Shown here one piece after another: positions 53,580 through 62,156 of a stretch of DNA of 64,000 nt (position 1 is its first letter; each line of letters starts with the position of its first letter). Location: the NCBI RefSeq assembly GCF_013391415.1, contig NZ_JACAXB010000026.1, forward strand, positions 1-64,000. Reading direction: 5' to 3'. The notes beneath the pieces are model-generated. The model did not search any database. It was not told where the DNA came from and was given only the letters and a program-made list of their open reading frames with translations. The DNA is from Aquitalea sp. LB_tupeE (lineage in GTDB: Bacteria; Pseudomonadota; Gammaproteobacteria; Burkholderiales; Chromobacteriaceae). Made by a program: the position numbers and the translations under genes.

Positions 53580-56447
53580 ATGAAGCGTGAAAACAGTGCC
53601 GTCATGCTGGAGCAGGATATCTCGCGCGAGGTATTGCTGGAAAAGTATGCCAAGGGTGATGAACAGAGCGTCAGCGAGGTCAGACTGCGGGTAGCCCGTG
53701 CCCTGGCGGCGCTGGAGCAGGACCCGGCTCGCTTCGAGCCGCTGTTTTTCCAGGCACTGGACAATGGCTTCATTCCCGGCGGGCGTATCAATTCCGCCGC
53801 CGGTACCGAGTTGCGCGCCACGCTGATCAACTGCTTTGTGCAGCCGGTGGGCGATTCGGTTTCCGAACCTTCCAACGGCAAGGCCGGTATTTACGAAGCG
53901 CTGCTGCAGGCCGCCGAAACCATGCGCCGTGGCGGTGGTGTGGGCTACAACTTCTCGCGCATTCGCCCCAAGGGCGCGCGGGTAAAAGGCACCAATAGCC
54001 GCGCTTCCGGGCCGGTGTCGTACATGCGGGTGTTCGACCGCAGCTGCGAGACGGTAGAGTCGGCCGGTGCCCGCCGTGGCGCGCAAATGGGTGTGCTGGA
54101 TGTCAGCCATCCGGACGTGGAAGATTTCATCCACGCCAAGGACAAGGGCGACCTGCGCAACTTCAATATTTCCGTCGGCGTGTCGGATGACTTCATGCGC
54201 GCGGTGGAGGCGGATGTCGAGTGGGAACTGACCCACAGCGTGGAACCGGCCACCGACGCCTTCCCCGGCCACTACCAACGTGCCGACGGCCTGTGGGTGT
54301 ACCGCAAGGTTTCTGCCCGTGCGCTGTGGCAGCAGATCATGGAATCCACCTATGACCACGCCGAGCCGGGCGTGCTGTTCATGTCCAGGATCAACCAGGA
54401 CAACAACCTGTCCTATTGCGAGGTGATTGAATCCACCAACCCCTGCGGCGAACAACCGTTGCCGGATTACGGCTGCTGCGACCTGGGTTCGGTCAACCTC
54501 ACCAAATACGTGCGTCAACCGTTTGGTGCCAAGCCCAGCTTTGATTTCAAGGCCTTCGAGAGCGTGGTGCGCATGTCCATCCGCATGCTGGACAATGTGC
54601 TGGACCTGACCGTGTGGCCGCTGAAAGAGCAAGAGCGTGAAGCGCAATCCAAGCGTCGTGTCGGTCTGGGTTTTACCGGCCTGGGTGATGCGCTGATCAT
54701 GCTGAAGATTCGTTACGACAGCGAAGAAGGCCGTCGTTTTGCCGCGCGCATTTCCGAATCCATGCGCGATGCAGCCTATGATGCCTCGGTGGACCTGGCC
54801 ATCGAAAAAGGGGCTTTCCCGCTGTTTGATGCTGAGCAATACCTGGCCGAACCGCATTGCGCCAGCCGCCTGCCGGACAGTATCAAGGCCCGTATCCGCA
54901 AGCACGGCATCCGCAACTCCCACCTGCTGTCGATTGCCCCTACCGGCACCATTTCGTTGGCGTTTGCCGATAACGCCAGCAATGGCATCGAGCCGCCGTT
55001 CTCCTGGTTCTACACCCGCAAAAAGCGCATGGCCGACGGTACGACCCAGGAATACCTGGTGGAAGACCACGCCTATCGCGTCTACCGCATGCAGGGTGGC
55101 GACACCCAGGCGCTGCCGGACTACTTTGTCTCGGCACTGGAAATGAGTGCGCTGGACCATATGCGCATGGTGGCCGCGGTGGCACCGTATATCGACACCG
55201 CCATTTCCAAAACAGTGAATGTACCGGCGGATTACCCGTTTGCCGATTTCGAAAGCCTGTATCTGGAAGCCTGGCGCAATGGCCTGAAAGGCATTACCAC
55301 CTACCGGCCCAATAGTGTCCTCGGTTCGGTATTGTCCATCGAGCCGGCCAAGGAAACCGCCAAGGAAGCCCCGCAGGACCTGTCTGCCAGTCAGGATGGC
55401 GACCCGGACCGCCGCATCACCCTGAACACCGCGCCCAGCCCGGCGCTGGCCAGTCTGAAATGGCCGAACCGGCCCAAGCTGAAGGAAGGTAACCCCTCCT
55501 GGACTTATATGGTGGAAGGCCCTGCCGGTGATTTTGCCGTGGTGGTGGGCCATGTGGAAAACGGCCGCATCACGCCGTTTGAGTGCTGGGTGAACGCCAC
55601 CGAAGAACAGCGTGGCCTGGGGGCGATTGCCAAGACGCTGTCGATGGACATGCGCTGCCGTGACCACGCTTGGCTGTCGGCCAAGCTGGAAGCCTTGTCG
55701 CATACCAATGGCGACAAGCGCTATGTTTTCGAGCTGGGCGAGCGCACCGTCTATGCCACTTCCGCCGCTGCGGCGCTGGGCCAAGTGGTGCGTCATCGCG
55801 TGGAGCAACTGGGTGCACTGACCGCTGACCAGCACGAACCCACCCCGGTGATGGATGCGCTGTTTGCCCGCAAGGAACCGAAATCCGGCACCGATGGCAC
55901 CATGAGCTGGTCGGTGGATGTGGCCAACCCGCAAACCGGTGACGATTTCGTGCTCTTCCTGAAAGAACTGGTATTGCCCAATGGCCAGCGCCGTCCGTAT
56001 TCGGTGTGGCTGGCCGGTAATTACCCGCGTGAACTGGATGGCCTGTGCAAGATGCTGTCGCTGGACATGCGGGTGATCGACCCGGCCTGGATCGGTATGA
56101 AGCTGCGCAAGCTGCTGAGCTATGCCGAGCCGCAAGGCGACTTCTTTGCCCGCATTCCGGGTCAGGAAAAATCGCAAAGCTGGCCGTCCACCGTGGCCTA
56201 TATGGCGCAGCTGATGATTCACCGCTATGCCATGCTGGGCGTGCTGACTCAGGATGGCGTGCCGCTGGAGGAAATGGGGGTGATGGTGCCGGAGCAGAGC
56301 GATCTGTTCAGCCCGGAAACCGCCGCCCAACCAGCACTCAAACCCTTGTCCGGTAAGCCCTGCCCGGAATGCGGCAACCATGCGCTGATCAAGAAGGATG
56401 GTTGTGAATTCTGCACCGCTTGCGGCCATGTAGGGGCGTGCGGTTAA
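53580..56447 (+). CDS. nrdJ: Class II ribonucleotide reductase, B12-dependent (NrdJ)
   Basis: 955 residues. It reduces ribonucleotides to deoxyribonucleotides with adenosylcobalamin as radical source. The Asn287-Cys289-Glu291 radical triad lies in [11 protein letters not shown], Cys85 in TLINCFVQP and Cys299/Cys300 in [12 protein letters not shown] make the redox pair, and [17 protein letters not shown] is the loop region. Residues about 640-890 hold two copies of a TSCPD-like domain. A zinc-ribbon CPECGN and [13 protein letters not shown] ends the protein. In Pseudomonas this C-terminal part is a separate ORF (nrdJb). AGGGG lies before the ATG at 53580. Confidence 0.95.
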   Translation: MKRENSAVMLEQDISREVLLEKYAKGDEQSVSEVRLRVARALAALEQDPARFEPLFFQALDNGFIPGGRINSAAGTELRATLINCFVQPVGDSVSEPSNGKAGIYEALLQAAETMRRGGGVGYNFSRIRPKGARVKGTNSRASGPVSYMRVFDRSCETVESAGARRGAQMGVLDVSHPDVEDFIHAKDKGDLRNFNISVGVSDDFMRAVEADVEWELTHSVEPATDAFPGHYQRADGLWVYRKVSARALWQQIMESTYDHAEPGVLFMSRINQDNNLSYCEVIESTNPCGEQPLPDYGCCDLGSVNLTKYVRQPFGAKPSFDFKAFESVVRMSIRMLDNVLDLTVWPLKEQEREAQSKRRVGLGFTGLGDALIMLKIRYDSEEGRRFAARISESMRDAAYDASVDLAIEKGAFPLFDAEQYLAEPHCASRLPDSIKARIRKHGIRNSHLLSIAPTGTISLAFADNASNGIEPPFSWFYTRKKRMADGTTQEYLVEDHAYRVYRMQGGDTQALPDYFVSALEMSALDHMRMVAAVAPYIDTAISKTVNVPADYPFADFESLYLEAWRNGLKGITTYRPNSVLGSVLSIEPAKETAKEAPQDLSASQDGDPDRRITLNTAPSPALASLKWPNRPKLKEGNPSWTYMVEGPAGDFAVVVGHVENGRITPFECWVNATEEQRGLGAIAKTLSMDMRCRDHAWLSAKLEALSHTNGDKRYVFELGERTVYATSAAAALGQVVRHRVEQLGALTADQHEPTPVMDALFARKEPKSGTDGTMSWSVDVANPQTGDDFVLFLKELVLPNGQRRPYSVWLAGNYPRELDGLCKMLSLDMRVIDPAWIGMKLRKLLSYAEPQGDFFARIPGQEKSQSWPSTVAYMAQLMIHRYAMLGVLTQDGVPLEEMGVMVPEQSDLFSPETAAQPALKPLSGKPCPECGNHALIKKDGCEFCTACGHVGACG

Positions 56448-56683
56448 GCTGGGTTCAGCTCATGCCTGCATGTGAGACGCATTGCCGTCGTGAAGGAAGC
56501 AAGACAGTCATGGTGGGCCCAAGCTGCACCAGGCACTGTCTGATTGTTGGGGTAGGGCGCTGCAAGACAAGCATTTACGGTTTCCCTACTGCCAGCAGCA
56601 GGACGTAACGACGGGGGAGTGAAAGACAGGCTGGGGCAAGGCGCGACTGTTTCAGTGGAGGCGAGTATCAGTCGCCTCTCGCC
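56448..56683. other. Convergent intergenic region nrdJ/response regulator
   Basis: 236 nt without a supported gene. An inverted repeat gaggcgag (56658-56665) and ctcgcctc (56678-56685) overlaps the response regulator stop; it has no U tract. No RNA gene recognised. Confidence 0.4.
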
Positions 56684-57310
56684 TCAAACCAGCTTGTTGT
56701 TACGGGCAAAGTCGGTCAGGTCCACCACGTTCGAAATACCCAGCTTTTCGAAAATGTTCACCTTGTAAGTGCTGACAGTCTTGTTGCTGATGAATAGCCG
56801 ATCGGCAATGTCCTTGTTCGACAGGCCTTGAGCCAGGTGTTGCAGGACGGCAAGTTCACGGTCCGATAGTTTTTCGATACGACTGTCGATCTGCTTCTCG
56901 TCATTAAGCTTGGCACCGGACACCACGTCACGGGGAAAGAAACTGTAGCCGGCCATGATGGCGTCTGCGGCAGACAAGATGGCGTTCAGGTCCTTGCTCT
57001 TGCTGACAAACCCGTCTGCACCGGCCTGCATGGAGCGTGAGGCATAGACCATTTCGTCCTGTGCCGACAATACCAGCAGCTTGATGGCCGGATGTTGGTT
57101 CTTGATGCGCTTGATCAGCTCCAACCCGCTGATGCGTGGAATGTTCAAGTCGATGATGATGAGATCGGCTTTATGTTCTCTGACCAATTCGATGACAGAC
57201 TGGCCATTGTCGGTCTCTCCGATGACCGCATACCGACCAGATTTTTCCAGAACGGAACGAACAGCCAGGCAAATGGCCGGATGATCATCGACAATGATGA
57301 CGCTTTTCAT
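56684..57310 (-). CDS. NarL/BvgA-type response regulator
   Basis: 208 residues. A receiver domain (about 1-120: VIIVDDHPAICLAV; phospho-acceptor Asp54 in LIIIDLNIPRISG; VLSAQDE; and Lys in FVSKSKD) precedes a LuxR-type HTH (about 145-205: LSDRELAVLQHLAQGLSNKD and NKTVSTYKVNIFEKLG). It is close to the BvgA/EvgA/RocA1 branch. GGAG lies 7 nt before the ATG. It is divergent from the REC-EAL gene, with no histidine kinase in the window. Confidence 0.92.
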   Translation of the reverse strand: MKSVIIVDDHPAICLAVRSVLEKSGRYAVIGETDNGQSVIELVREHKADLIIIDLNIPRISGLELIKRIKNQHPAIKLLVLSAQDEMVYASRSMQAGADGFVSKSKDLNAILSAADAIMAGYSFFPRDVVSGAKLNDEKQIDSRIEKLSDRELAVLQHLAQGLSNKDIADRLFISNKTVSTYKVNIFEKLGISNVVDLTDFARNNKLV

Positions 57311-57503
57311 GATTAATCTCCGGAAATGATCAGGATTGGAAGTTTTTATTCGTTATGGGACTGTTGGAGAGTAAATGGGTTTGTTGAAAAATTTCATAAG
57401 ATAAATCTAGTATTCAATCAGAAATTTCCCATCATCAATCAGTGCGGAGGCAAAGATAATATAAAACTTATAAAAGCAATGTAGCACATTTCAGGTGAAT
57501 TTC
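57311..57503. other. Divergent promoter region response regulator/REC-EAL
   Basis: 193 nt, much more AT-rich than the surroundings. It carries TAATAT and TATAAA candidates near 57453-57470 for the EAL gene, with a TCAATC 16 nt upstream as a weak -35. Both genes are probably controlled from here. Confidence 0.45.
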
Positions 57504-58742
57504 ATGTCAGGTTTACTCAATGGTGTACGTCATCGTCCACTGCAGGTTCTTGTTGCCGAAGATCATCCAGCGCAGCGTCAGGTCTTGGTTTCCATGCTGG
57601 AGCAGCATGGCGAATGCATGGTGGATGAGGTCGGAGATGGCTTCCAAGCACTCTCTTTACTTAAAACCAATAAGTACGATCTGATGATTTGTGACATTGG
57701 CATGCCTGAGCTGGATGGCATCCAGCTGATGCGCCATTTGGGTCAACTGGATCATTTGCCACAACTGATTTTTTGCAGTGCTCATAGCGAAGACATCTTG
57801 CACAGCGTGCAGCGGTTTGGTAGTCACCATCACCTTCCTGTACTGGCTTGTCTGGAGAAGCCATTCTCGGCAGACCAGTTATCCACCTTGTTACAGCAGT
57901 GTGTACAGCAGCGGTCGGACAATACCGTTTCAGCTGGGTTGGACAGTATGGTGTTTTCACGGCAGGAGCTGGAAGAGGCGATGCAGGACGGGCAGATTCA
58001 ACCGTGGTATCAGCCCAAGATAGACCCGCAAACACTTGAGGTTCTTTCGGTTGAAGCGCTGGCCAGGTGGGATCATCCGGTATACGGTGTGCTGACCCCG
58101 GGAGTGTTTCTGCCTCAGCTTGATATGTTGAATCTGAGCGAGGAACTGCTTTGCAGCATTTTGCAGCAGGCCGCACGGGATTGCTGTGCCTGGGATATCA
58201 AATTTCCCCAGAAAAGACTGGGTGTGGCGGTTAATATTAATGTCCGCGAGTTTGATAAACCCGATATGCCAGAAAAACTGAATGCCATTGTGCAATCCAT
58301 GCATTTGTCACCAAGCCGTATTACCCTTGAATTGACAGAAACCCAGCCCTTGAATAATTTGAGTTTGTCATTGGAAAATGCCATTCGCTTGCGTGTGATG
58401 GGTTTTAATCTGGCATTGGATGATTTTGGTGTCGGCTATTCCGGTTTTCATCATTTACGTGAGATTCCGGCCAATTCGGTCAAGATCGACCGCCTGCTGG
58501 TGCATCAGGCGGCGGGAGACCCGGCGGCTGAAAAGCTACTGGGTTTTGCTGTACGCATGCTGCAAAGCCAAAATGTTTCCGTGGTGGTTGAAGGCGTTAG
58601 CCGGCGGCAGGATTTTGAACTGGTGAAACAATTACAAGTAGATCTGGTACAGGGTTTCCTGTTGGCCGAACCCATGTCACGTAGTCGTCTGGACGCCTTC
58701 ATCATGTCACCGGTTTGCTCAGTCAACCTTGAAGCGGCGTAG
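57504..58742 (+). CDS. REC-EAL response regulator, c-di-GMP phosphodiesterase
   Basis: 412 residues. An N-terminal receiver (phospho-acceptor Asp in LMICDIGMPELDG, about residue 64; Lys in LEKPFS) is joined to an EAL domain (about 155-400). Catalytic motifs are kept: EALARW, NINVREF (Asn), LELTET (Glu), LDDFGVGYSG (Asp-Asp), VKIDR (Lys) and VVEGVS (Glu), so it should hydrolyse c-di-GMP. The domain order is that of RocR (SadR) of Pseudomonas. The ATG at 57504 has AGGTGA 5 nt upstream. Its end overlaps the convergent DMT gene by 24 nt. Confidence 0.92.
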   Translation: MSGLLNGVRHRPLQVLVAEDHPAQRQVLVSMLEQHGECMVDEVGDGFQALSLLKTNKYDLMICDIGMPELDGIQLMRHLGQLDHLPQLIFCSAHSEDILHSVQRFGSHHHLPVLACLEKPFSADQLSTLLQQCVQQRSDNTVSAGLDSMVFSRQELEEAMQDGQIQPWYQPKIDPQTLEVLSVEALARWDHPVYGVLTPGVFLPQLDMLNLSEELLCSILQQAARDCCAWDIKFPQKRLGVAVNINVREFDKPDMPEKLNAIVQSMHLSPSRITLELTETQPLNNLSLSLENAIRLRVMGFNLALDDFGVGYSGFHHLREIPANSVKIDRLLVHQAAGDPAAEKLLGFAVRMLQSQNVSVVVEGVSRRQDFELVKQLQVDLVQGFLLAEPMSRSRLDAFIMSPVCSVNLEAA

Positions 58743-59642
58743 CGACCACAGCGCCAGTCCCATCAGACCGATGCCGCAAAGCTGCCAGTGATCCAGTGCA
58801 TGGTGGTATACCTGCCAGTCCACCACGATGGCTGTTACCGGATAAACAAATTGCAGTACGGCAAAGCGACTGATGGATATCTGGCTCATGCCGCTATACA
58901 GCAGAGCATAAGCAAGACCGGTATGCAAGCTACCCAGCCCGGCCAGCCAGGCCCAGCTGCTGGCCGTTGTTGGCCAGCCATTGAGCAGTGGCCACCAGGC
59001 TGTCAGTACCACGCCAACAGCGCATTGCCACCAGGCAAAGGCAAATGAGCTGATGTTGGGCTGTTGTCTGGCAATGATGGGCAGGCCGGCATACGACAAT
59101 GACCCGCCAATGCACATCAGTACGCCACCCCAAAAGCCATCCGGAATAACCGTACTGCTCAATCCGGCCATCCCGCAAGCCAGCGCCAGGCCAAGCAGGG
59201 CGGTGATGGCGGCCAGCAGGTGGCGGCGTGACAGTGTTTCCCCAAGCCGCAGGCTCCCATAAAGCATCACCCAGAACGGTTGCAGGTGAAACAGCACCGT
59301 TGCCAGCCCGATGGTGGTGCGTGGTATGGCGGCAAAGAACAGCCCCCAGTTGCTCACCATCAGCGCGCTTGCCAACAACACGGCCACTAGCGAGCGGCCA
59401 CGCAAATGCAGTTCACGCAGTTTGCCGCTATAGCCGCCCCAGACAAGCAGGGCGAGCGCACCAAACAGGCAACGCATGAACACCGTCAGCAAAGGTGGCT
59501 GATTTGCCTCGCTGACGAAAATACCCAGTGTGCCCAGCAGCAAGCCGGCCATCACCATATTGCGGCTGCCCTGGTTGGATGTAACTGCCCCGCCGGTTTC
59601 CGTCAGGTGCATGGTGGTGGTGTTTTTCATGCCGGAGATCAT
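58719..59642 (-). CDS. DMT-superfamily permease (EamA)
   Basis: 307 residues and ten membrane helices in two EamA repeats (the second starts near GGVLMCIGGSLSYAGLPI). It is probably a small-molecule exporter of the RhaT/EamA type. The start is uncertain between the ATGs at 59642 and 59630. It is divergent from a LysR gene and converges with the EAL gene, overlapping it by 24 nt. Confidence 0.87.
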   Translation of the reverse strand: MISGMKNTTTMHLTETGGAVTSNQGSRNMVMAGLLLGTLGIFVSEANQPPLLTVFMRCLFGALALLVWGGYSGKLRELHLRGRSLVAVLLASALMVSNWGLFFAAIPRTTIGLATVLFHLQPFWVMLYGSLRLGETLSRRHLLAAITALLGLALACGMAGLSSTVIPDGFWGGVLMCIGGSLSYAGLPIIARQQPNISSFAFAWWQCAVGVVLTAWWPLLNGWPTTASSWAWLAGLGSLHTGLAYALLYSGMSQISISRFAVLQFVYPVTAIVVDWQVYHHALDHWQLCGIGLMGLALWSLRRFKVD

Positions 59643-59686
59643 CGTGGCAGCAGCTTGCTTTGGTAAAGCGAATTTATGCTATGTTA

Positions 59687-59707
59687 ATCATTCGAATATC
59701 GAATGAT
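59687..59707. promoter_or_regulatory. LysR-type operator between DMT and LysR genes
   Basis: Perfect 8-bp inverted repeat ATCATTCG (59687-59694) and CGAATGAT (59700-59707) with a 5-nt centre, in the 73-nt gap between divergent starts. It contains a T-N11-A pattern, as expected for a LysR binding site, and likely controls both genes. Confidence 0.65.
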
Positions 59708-59715
59708 GTGGCGTG

Positions 59716-60576
59716 ATGATGAAGCAGCAAGATTTACAACTGGATTGGCTACGTGCCTTCGTTGCGGTGGTGGATGCCGGTTCACTCAGCGCAGCGGCGG
59801 CTGTGGTGCATCGTTCGCAATCTGCAGTCAGCATGCAGTTGAAAAAGCTGGAGCAGGCTGCAGGCAGCGTGCTGCTGTTGCGCACGCCCAGAGAGGTGGC
59901 GCTGACAGCTGCCGGTGCGGAGCTGCTGCCACATGCCCGGCGGGTGTTGGCAGCCCATGCGGCAGCGCTGGAGACTTTACACGGTGCCCAGATTCATGGC
60001 CAATTGCGGCTGGGAGTGCCGGAGGATTACGCCCAGGCCTATCTGGGCAAGGTGTTACGAGACTATGTAGGCCTTTATCCGGCAGTGGAAATCAATCTGG
60101 TTTGCGAGCAATCGACAGCGCTGATTGGCAAGGTAGAAAATGGCGAGCTTGACCTGGCGGTAGTCAGCCGCGACGAGCCGGACCGAGGCGAGTACCTGTT
60201 TGATGAAACCATGGTCTGGGTTGGAGACAGCCAGCATGCCGCCTGGCTGCGCGACCCGCTGCCCATTGCACTGTACGAATTGGGTAGCCGCGCACGTACT
60301 GCGGTGCTGGATGCGGTGAATGCCATACAACGCGAGTGGCGGGTGGTGTACAGCAGCCCCAGTGTCGCCGGGCAACTGACAGCAGTGCACAGCGGCATGG
60401 CCGTTGCGGTGCTGACCGAATGCAGCTTGCCGCCGGGCATTCAGGTGTTGGACATGAAGCACGGTTTGCCTCGGCTGCCGCCCTTGCAAGTGGCCTTGAT
60501 ACGCAGCTTGCATTCGCAAGGATCACGCGCTTGCGACGTCATGCAGGCCTTGATCTTGCAGATATTGCGCCGGTAG
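59716..60576 (+). CDS. LysR-family regulator
   Basis: 286 residues. Winged helix about 5-65 (LDWLRAFVAVVDAGSLSAAA and SQSAVSMQLKKLEQAAGS), then a LysR effector domain. The GTG at 59713, ATG at 59716 and ATG at 59719 are all possible. It is divergent from the DMT permease and 147 nt upstream of the MFS gene. Its likely targets are those transporters. Confidence 0.9.
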   Translation: MMKQQDLQLDWLRAFVAVVDAGSLSAAAAVVHRSQSAVSMQLKKLEQAAGSVLLLRTPREVALTAAGAELLPHARRVLAAHAAALETLHGAQIHGQLRLGVPEDYAQAYLGKVLRDYVGLYPAVEINLVCEQSTALIGKVENGELDLAVVSRDEPDRGEYLFDETMVWVGDSQHAAWLRDPLPIALYELGSRARTAVLDAVNAIQREWRVVYSSPSVAGQLTAVHSGMAVAVLTECSLPPGIQVLDMKHGLPRLPPLQVALIRSLHSQGSRACDVMQALILQILRR

Positions 60577-60624
60577 TAAGGTGCCTGGTGCTAGGCGGGG
60601 TTGATTGCCATACCATTGATAAGG

Positions 60625-60667
60625 TTGACAATATCAATTAATAAATTCATATTGGTGATATTGTCAA
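60625..60667. promoter_or_regulatory. Long inverted repeat bracketing an MFS promoter
   Basis: Perfect 12-bp arms ttgacaatatca (60625-60636) and tgatattgtcaa (60656-60667), 19 nt apart. The left arm contains a consensus TTGACA -35 (60625-60630), and CATATT (60648-60653) lies 17 nt further as a possible -10 in the centre, so a bound regulator would cover the promoter. The left arm is itself a TTGA-N5-TCAA dyad. Confidence 0.65.
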
Positions 60668-60723
60668 TTAAATAGCCATGCGCTTGTCTGTACTGGATAA
60701 GCCATGCCTGCAAGGAGTTGCCC

Positions 60724-61956
60724 TTGGCTGAATCAAGCCCCTCGCGCGAACGCGGCCTGTTGTGGTTGCTGGCGCTTACCCAGTTCACCATCATCATGGA
60801 CTTCATGGTGATGATGCCGCTGGGGCCGCAAATCATGCACGCTTTTGCCATCAGCCCGGCGGCATTTGCCACAGCGGTCTCGGCTTATTCATGGTGTTCC
60901 GGCCTGTCCGGCCTGTTTGCCGCCACCTATATCGACCGCTTCGACCGTCGTCGGCTGCTGTTGGTGATATACGGCCTGTTTGCCATTTCCAACCTGGTGT
61001 GTGCGCTGGCAGGCAATTTCCACATGTTGCTGGTGGCTCGTGCATTTGCCGGTTTGAGTGGTGGGGTACTGGCGTCCATCATCATGGCCATTGTCAGTGA
61101 CATCATTCCGGTTTCCCGCCGTGGTGCGGCCACCGGCACCATCATGACGGCTTTTTCGCTGGCCGCGATTGCCGGAGTGCCGGCCGGCATTGTGCTGGGT
61201 GCACATCTGGGATGGTCGTCGCCGTTTTACCTGCTGGCGGTATTGTCGGTGCTGATCTGGCTGGCTGCACTGGCGCTGGTGCCTTCCTTGCGGCTGCATT
61301 TGCAGGTGGGTCCCCCGCCATTGCGTCAGGTGTTGCCAGAGTTGTGGCGTTTGCTGAGTAATCCGCTGCATCTGCGGGCGTTCGGGCTGACCTTCCTGAT
61401 GCTGGTGTCGCACATGATGGTCATTCCTTTCATTTCTCCCGTGCTGGTGGCCAACCACGGCATTGCGCCACAGCAAATTGCCTGGATTTACATGGCTGGC
61501 GGGGCGGCCACCTTCTTTACCTCCCGTCGTATTGGCAAGCTGGCCGACCGCTATGGCAAGCATCAGCTGTTTCGCATCATGGCCTTGTTTTCCATGCTGC
61601 CGGTATTGTTTGTCACCCATTTGCCAGATATTCCCTTTATTGCCATCGTGGCGTTTTTCCCGGTTTTCATGGTGGCGCTGTCCGGCCGCATGATTCCGCT
61701 GCAGGCCTTGTTGACTACGGTGCCCCAAGCGCAAAACCGTGGGGCATTCCTCAGTGTCAATAGTGCGATCCAATCCTTGGGCAATGGCTGCGGAGCCTGG
61801 CTGGGTGGTTTGTTGCTGAGTAATACGGCCAGTGGCCAGATTCTGGGTTATGGCCTGAATGGCTGGTGTGCCGTGGCGCTGGTGGGCGTGGCCTTGTGGT
61901 GGGTGGGGCGTGTTCAGGGGCAAGTCATGCCACCGCCTGTAACGGTGAATTCCTGA
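60724..61956 (+). CDS. MFS transporter (DHA1-like)
   Basis: 410 residues and 12 membrane helices, major facilitator superfamily. FMVMMPLGPQIMHAF in helix 1, and AAATGTIMTAFSLAAIAGVPAG in helix 5 (shown in part), are typical of drug and metabolite exporters. TTG is the start: AAGGAG lies 6 nt before the TTG at 60724, while the TTG at 60718 touches it directly. The gene is behind the 12-bp inverted repeat. Substrate unknown. Confidence 0.85.
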   Translation: MAESSPSRERGLLWLLALTQFTIIMDFMVMMPLGPQIMHAFAISPAAFATAVSAYSWCSGLSGLFAATYIDRFDRRRLLLVIYGLFAISNLVCALAGNFHMLLVARAFAGLSGGVLASIIMAIVSDIIPVSRRGAATGTIMTAFSLAAIAGVPAGIVLGAHLGWSSPFYLLAVLSVLIWLAALALVPSLRLHLQVGPPPLRQVLPELWRLLSNPLHLRAFGLTFLMLVSHMMVIPFISPVLVANHGIAPQQIAWIYMAGGAATFFTSRRIGKLADRYGKHQLFRIMALFSMLPVLFVTHLPDIPFIAIVAFFPVFMVALSGRMIPLQALLTTVPQAQNRGAFLSVNSAIQSLGNGCGAWLGGLLLSNTASGQILGYGLNGWCAVALVGVALWWVGRVQGQVMPPPVTVNS

Positions 61957-62156
61957 GGGTTCGGGGAAATGGCGGTGTAATTGATAGAGATATTTGCAGT
62001 GCAAGTTTAATGGTGTTGTGCTGGTTGAAGTTTTGCCAGCAACGTTAGAATGATGCCCTGATCTGATACCTTGCCAGTGGCTGATTGAGGAAGTGGCCTG
62101 GCTCGTATGGCGTATCGGATGCAATGGTTTGAATTCGGGGCACAATCATAACAAGC
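61957..62156. other. Intergenic region before the DUF1302 gene
   Basis: 200 nt that should hold the promoter of the next gene. TTGAAG and TAGAAT near 62024-62050 are only 15 nt apart and not convincing. No hairpin or repeat seen. Confidence 0.35.

Noticed and set aside
53559-56429. 956-codon minus-strand frame opposite nrdJ
   Set aside because: No family signal and His/Gln-rich; an antisense shadow of nrdJ.
56658-56685. Possible terminator of the response regulator gene
   Set aside because: Good 8-bp stem but no U tract and it overlaps the stop codon; kept only as an intergenic note.
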